Shown: piece after piece, positions 6,455 through 7,659 of the stretch
How the letters are laid out: every line of letters begins with the position of its first letter
Position numbering within the stretch: position 1 is the stretch's first letter
Assembly (NCBI GenBank): GCA_019689775.1
Contig: JADGGV010000183.1
Location: 1 to 7,659 of the forward strand
Direction of reading: 5' to 3'
Source: Gemmatimonadota bacterium
GTDB taxonomy: Bacteria > Gemmatimonadota > Gemmatimonadetes > Longimicrobiales > RSA9
Length of the DNA: 7,659 bases
Notes under the pieces: generated by a model
Database searches by the model: none
The model's input: the letters and a program-made list of their open reading frames with translations, nothing else
What the model was told of the DNA's origin: nothing
Program-made: the position numbers and the translations under genes

Positions 6455-6485
6455 GCGAGGGGGTCTGCCGCTCGGATCCCCTCGC
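6455..6485 (+). terminator. Probable terminator hairpin of the peptidase gene
   Basis: Eleven bases after the TAG stop, GCGAGGGG (6455-6462) pairs perfectly with CCCCTCGC (6478-6485). The stem continues through five more pairs, two of them G-U, to a CCGCT loop, giving 13 bp in all. On the opposite strand the wobbles become mismatches, so the fold suits the plus-strand transcript. No U-tract follows; a palindrome GCCGGGCCCGGC (6484-6495) overlaps its end. Confidence 0.55.
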
Positions 6486-6520
6486 CGGGCCCGGCGGCGG
6501 TGGGGCGGTGCGGCCGGCCC

Positions 6521-6549
6521 TCGCCACGGGCGCCGCGCCCCCCTACAAT
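6521..6549 (+). promoter_or_regulatory. Promoter of the MFS gene, predicted to give a leaderless mRNA
   Basis: TCGCCA (6521-6526, four of six consensus bases) is followed after 17 bp by TACAAT (6544-6549, five of six). The usual start point seven bases after the -10 box falls on the A of the ATG at 6556. No SD-like purine stretch precedes that ATG, in keeping with a leaderless transcript. Confidence 0.6.
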
Positions 6550-6555
6550 CCGCCC

Positions 6556-7659
6556 ATGGCTACCTCCACCCACGTCCGCTCCGCCGCGCCCCCCGCCGCC
6601 GGCGCCGAGGCGCCGACGCTGCGCGCCTGGGCGACGCTCGGCGTGCTGGCGCTCGCCGAGTTCCTCGGCATGTCGCTCTGGCTCACGGCCAGCGCCGTGG
6701 CGCCGCAGCTCCAGGCCGCCTGGGGGCTCTCGGCGCAGCAGGCGGCCGCGCTCACCGAGACGGTGCAGCTCGGCTTCGTCGCCGGCACCGCGCTCGCCGC
6801 CGTCCTCAACCTGGCGGACCTCGTCCCGTCCCGCGCCTACTTCGCCGTCTCCGCCGTGGCCGGCGCCGCCGTCAACGCCGCGCTCCTGCTCGCGCCCGGC
6901 TTCGCCGTCGCCCTCGCGCTCCGCTTCCTCACCGGCTTCTTCCTCGCCGGCGTCTACCCGCCCGCCATGAAGATGGCCGCCACCTGGTTCCGCGCCCGCC
7001 GCGGCCTCGCCATCGGCATCGTCGTCGGCGCGCTCACCGTCGGCAAGGCGACGCCGTACCTCGTCAAGGCGCTCGAGGGCGCCGGCGGCGTCGCGTTCGT
7101 GCTGCTAACCACCTCCGCCGGCGCGCTCGCCGCCGCCGCGCTGGTGGCGCTGGCCTACCGGGATGGCCCGTTCCCGTTCCCCCGGCGGCCGTTCTCCTGG
7201 CGTCTCGTCGGCGCCGTGCTCCGCGACCGCGAGACGCGCCTCGCGATCGGCGGGTACCTGGGGCACATGTGGGAGCTGTACTCCTGCTGGGCGGCGCTCA
7301 GCCTCTTCTTCGGCGACGTCTTCGCCGCCCACGGCTACGGCGCCCTCCGGGCCGCCGCGCTCGGCGCCGCGGCCGGCTTCGCCGGGATCGCCGCGGGCGG
7401 GATCGGCTCCGTGCTGGCCGGCGCATGGGCGGACCGGCTCGGGCGCGAGAACGTCGCCGCCTGGGCGATGGCCGCGAGCGGCGCGTGCGCGCTGTCGATC
7501 GGCTGGCTGGTCGGGGCGCCGGTGTGGGTCGTCGTAGCCCTCAGCGTGGTGTGGGGCTTCGCCGTCGTCGCCGACTCCGCGCAGTTCAGCGCGCTGGTGA
7601 CGGAGGTCGCGCCGGCGCACGCAGTCGGCACGGCGCTCACGCTCCAGACGTCGCTCGGG
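6556..7659 (+). CDS. MFS transporter, 3' end outside the window
   Basis: This is an inner-membrane carrier of the major facilitator superfamily; 368 residues are visible without a stop, so the gene is cut by the window edge (full members are near 400 aa). A short Ala/Pro-rich cytosolic N-terminus precedes alternating hydrophobic segments. Approximate positions are 25-50, 66-88, 93-113, 115-136, 151-172, 181-202, 229-252, 266-288, 300-320 and 322-342. The loop after the second half's first helix pair carries a good motif A (GAWADRLGR, 289-297), while the first-half copy (NLADLVPSR) is degenerate. RFLTGFFLAGVYPPAMKMAA (about 123-142) resembles the TM4 motif seen in cyanate/nitrate-type (CynX/NarK-like) carriers. 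Substrate and direction cannot be deduced. The ATG at 6556 is chosen because the -10 box places transcription start on it. It follows the peptidase gene but appears to have its own promoter. Confidence 0.92.
   Translation, partial: MATSTHVRSAAPPAAGAEAPTLRAWATLGVLALAEFLGMSLWLTASAVAPQLQAAWGLSAQQAAALTETVQLGFVAGTALAAVLNLADLVPSRAYFAVSAVAGAAVNAALLLAPGFAVALALRFLTGFFLAGVYPPAMKMAATWFRARRGLAIGIVVGALTVGKATPYLVKALEGAGGVAFVLLTTSAGALAAAALVALAYRDGPFPFPRRPFSWRLVGAVLRDRETRLAIGGYLGHMWELYSCWAALSLFFGDVFAAHGYGALRAAALGAAAGFAGIAAGGIGSVLAGAWADRLGRENVAAWAMAASGACALSIGWLVGAPVWVVVALSVVWGFAVVADSAQFSALVTEVAPAHAVGTALTLQTSLG

Noticed and set aside
4952..6970. 672-codon plus-strand open frame overlapping the peptidase and MFS genes
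   Set aside because: The product is low-complexity Arg/Pro/Gly/Ala sequence, it is out of frame with two clear protein families, and it arises because stop codons are rare in GC-rich DNA.

Overview
The window is very GC-rich DNA in which nearly every third codon position is G or C, so long spurious reading frames run antisense to every gene. This suggests a high-GC soil or environmental bacterium. The soluble PAS kinase with an Rcp1-type receiver, together with Shine-Dalgarno-led genes, fits groups such as Myxococcota or the Rokubacteria/Methylomirabilota lineage. That placement is a guess, because no rRNA or marker gene is present.

Left part (182-4676, minus strand): a tightly packed four-gene signalling operon. 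In transcription order it encodes a soluble PAS-PAS histidine kinase, a single-domain Rcp1-like receiver (TGATG stop/start overlap), a REC-GAF-HisKA-HATPase hybrid kinase, and a NarL/LuxR-type DNA-binding response regulator. Both of the last two junctions are 16 nt. Together the genes hold two kinases, three receiver domains and one DNA-binding output. None of the four proteins shows a membrane segment, so the whole relay is expected to be cytosolic. A strong hairpin at 98-133, which pairs fully only in the operon's own transcript, probably marks its 3' end.

Middle (4677-5264): a 588-bp divergent intergenic region. It carries palindromes on the kinase side. On the other side it has a plausible sigma70-type promoter (5057-5086), a 21-bp tandem repeat with internal TCCC-N5-GGGA dyads, and a leader ending in a near-perfect Shine-Dalgarno sequence.

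Right part (5265-7659, plus strand): a complete M20-family metallo-deacylase/peptidase (GTG start, 392 aa, all metal-ligand motifs present). It is followed by a 13-bp hairpin, then a separate promoter whose -10 box TACAAT lies exactly where transcription would begin on the ATG of an MFS transporter. That transporter runs off the right edge (368 aa visible). The peptidase and transporter therefore look like neighbours that are transcribed separately.

No mobile element, CRISPR array, tRNA or rRNA was seen. The points most worth a second look are the four-protein His-Asp cascade, the repeat-bearing leader of the peptidase gene with two possible partners for one anti-SD sequence, and the apparently leaderless transporter mRNA.
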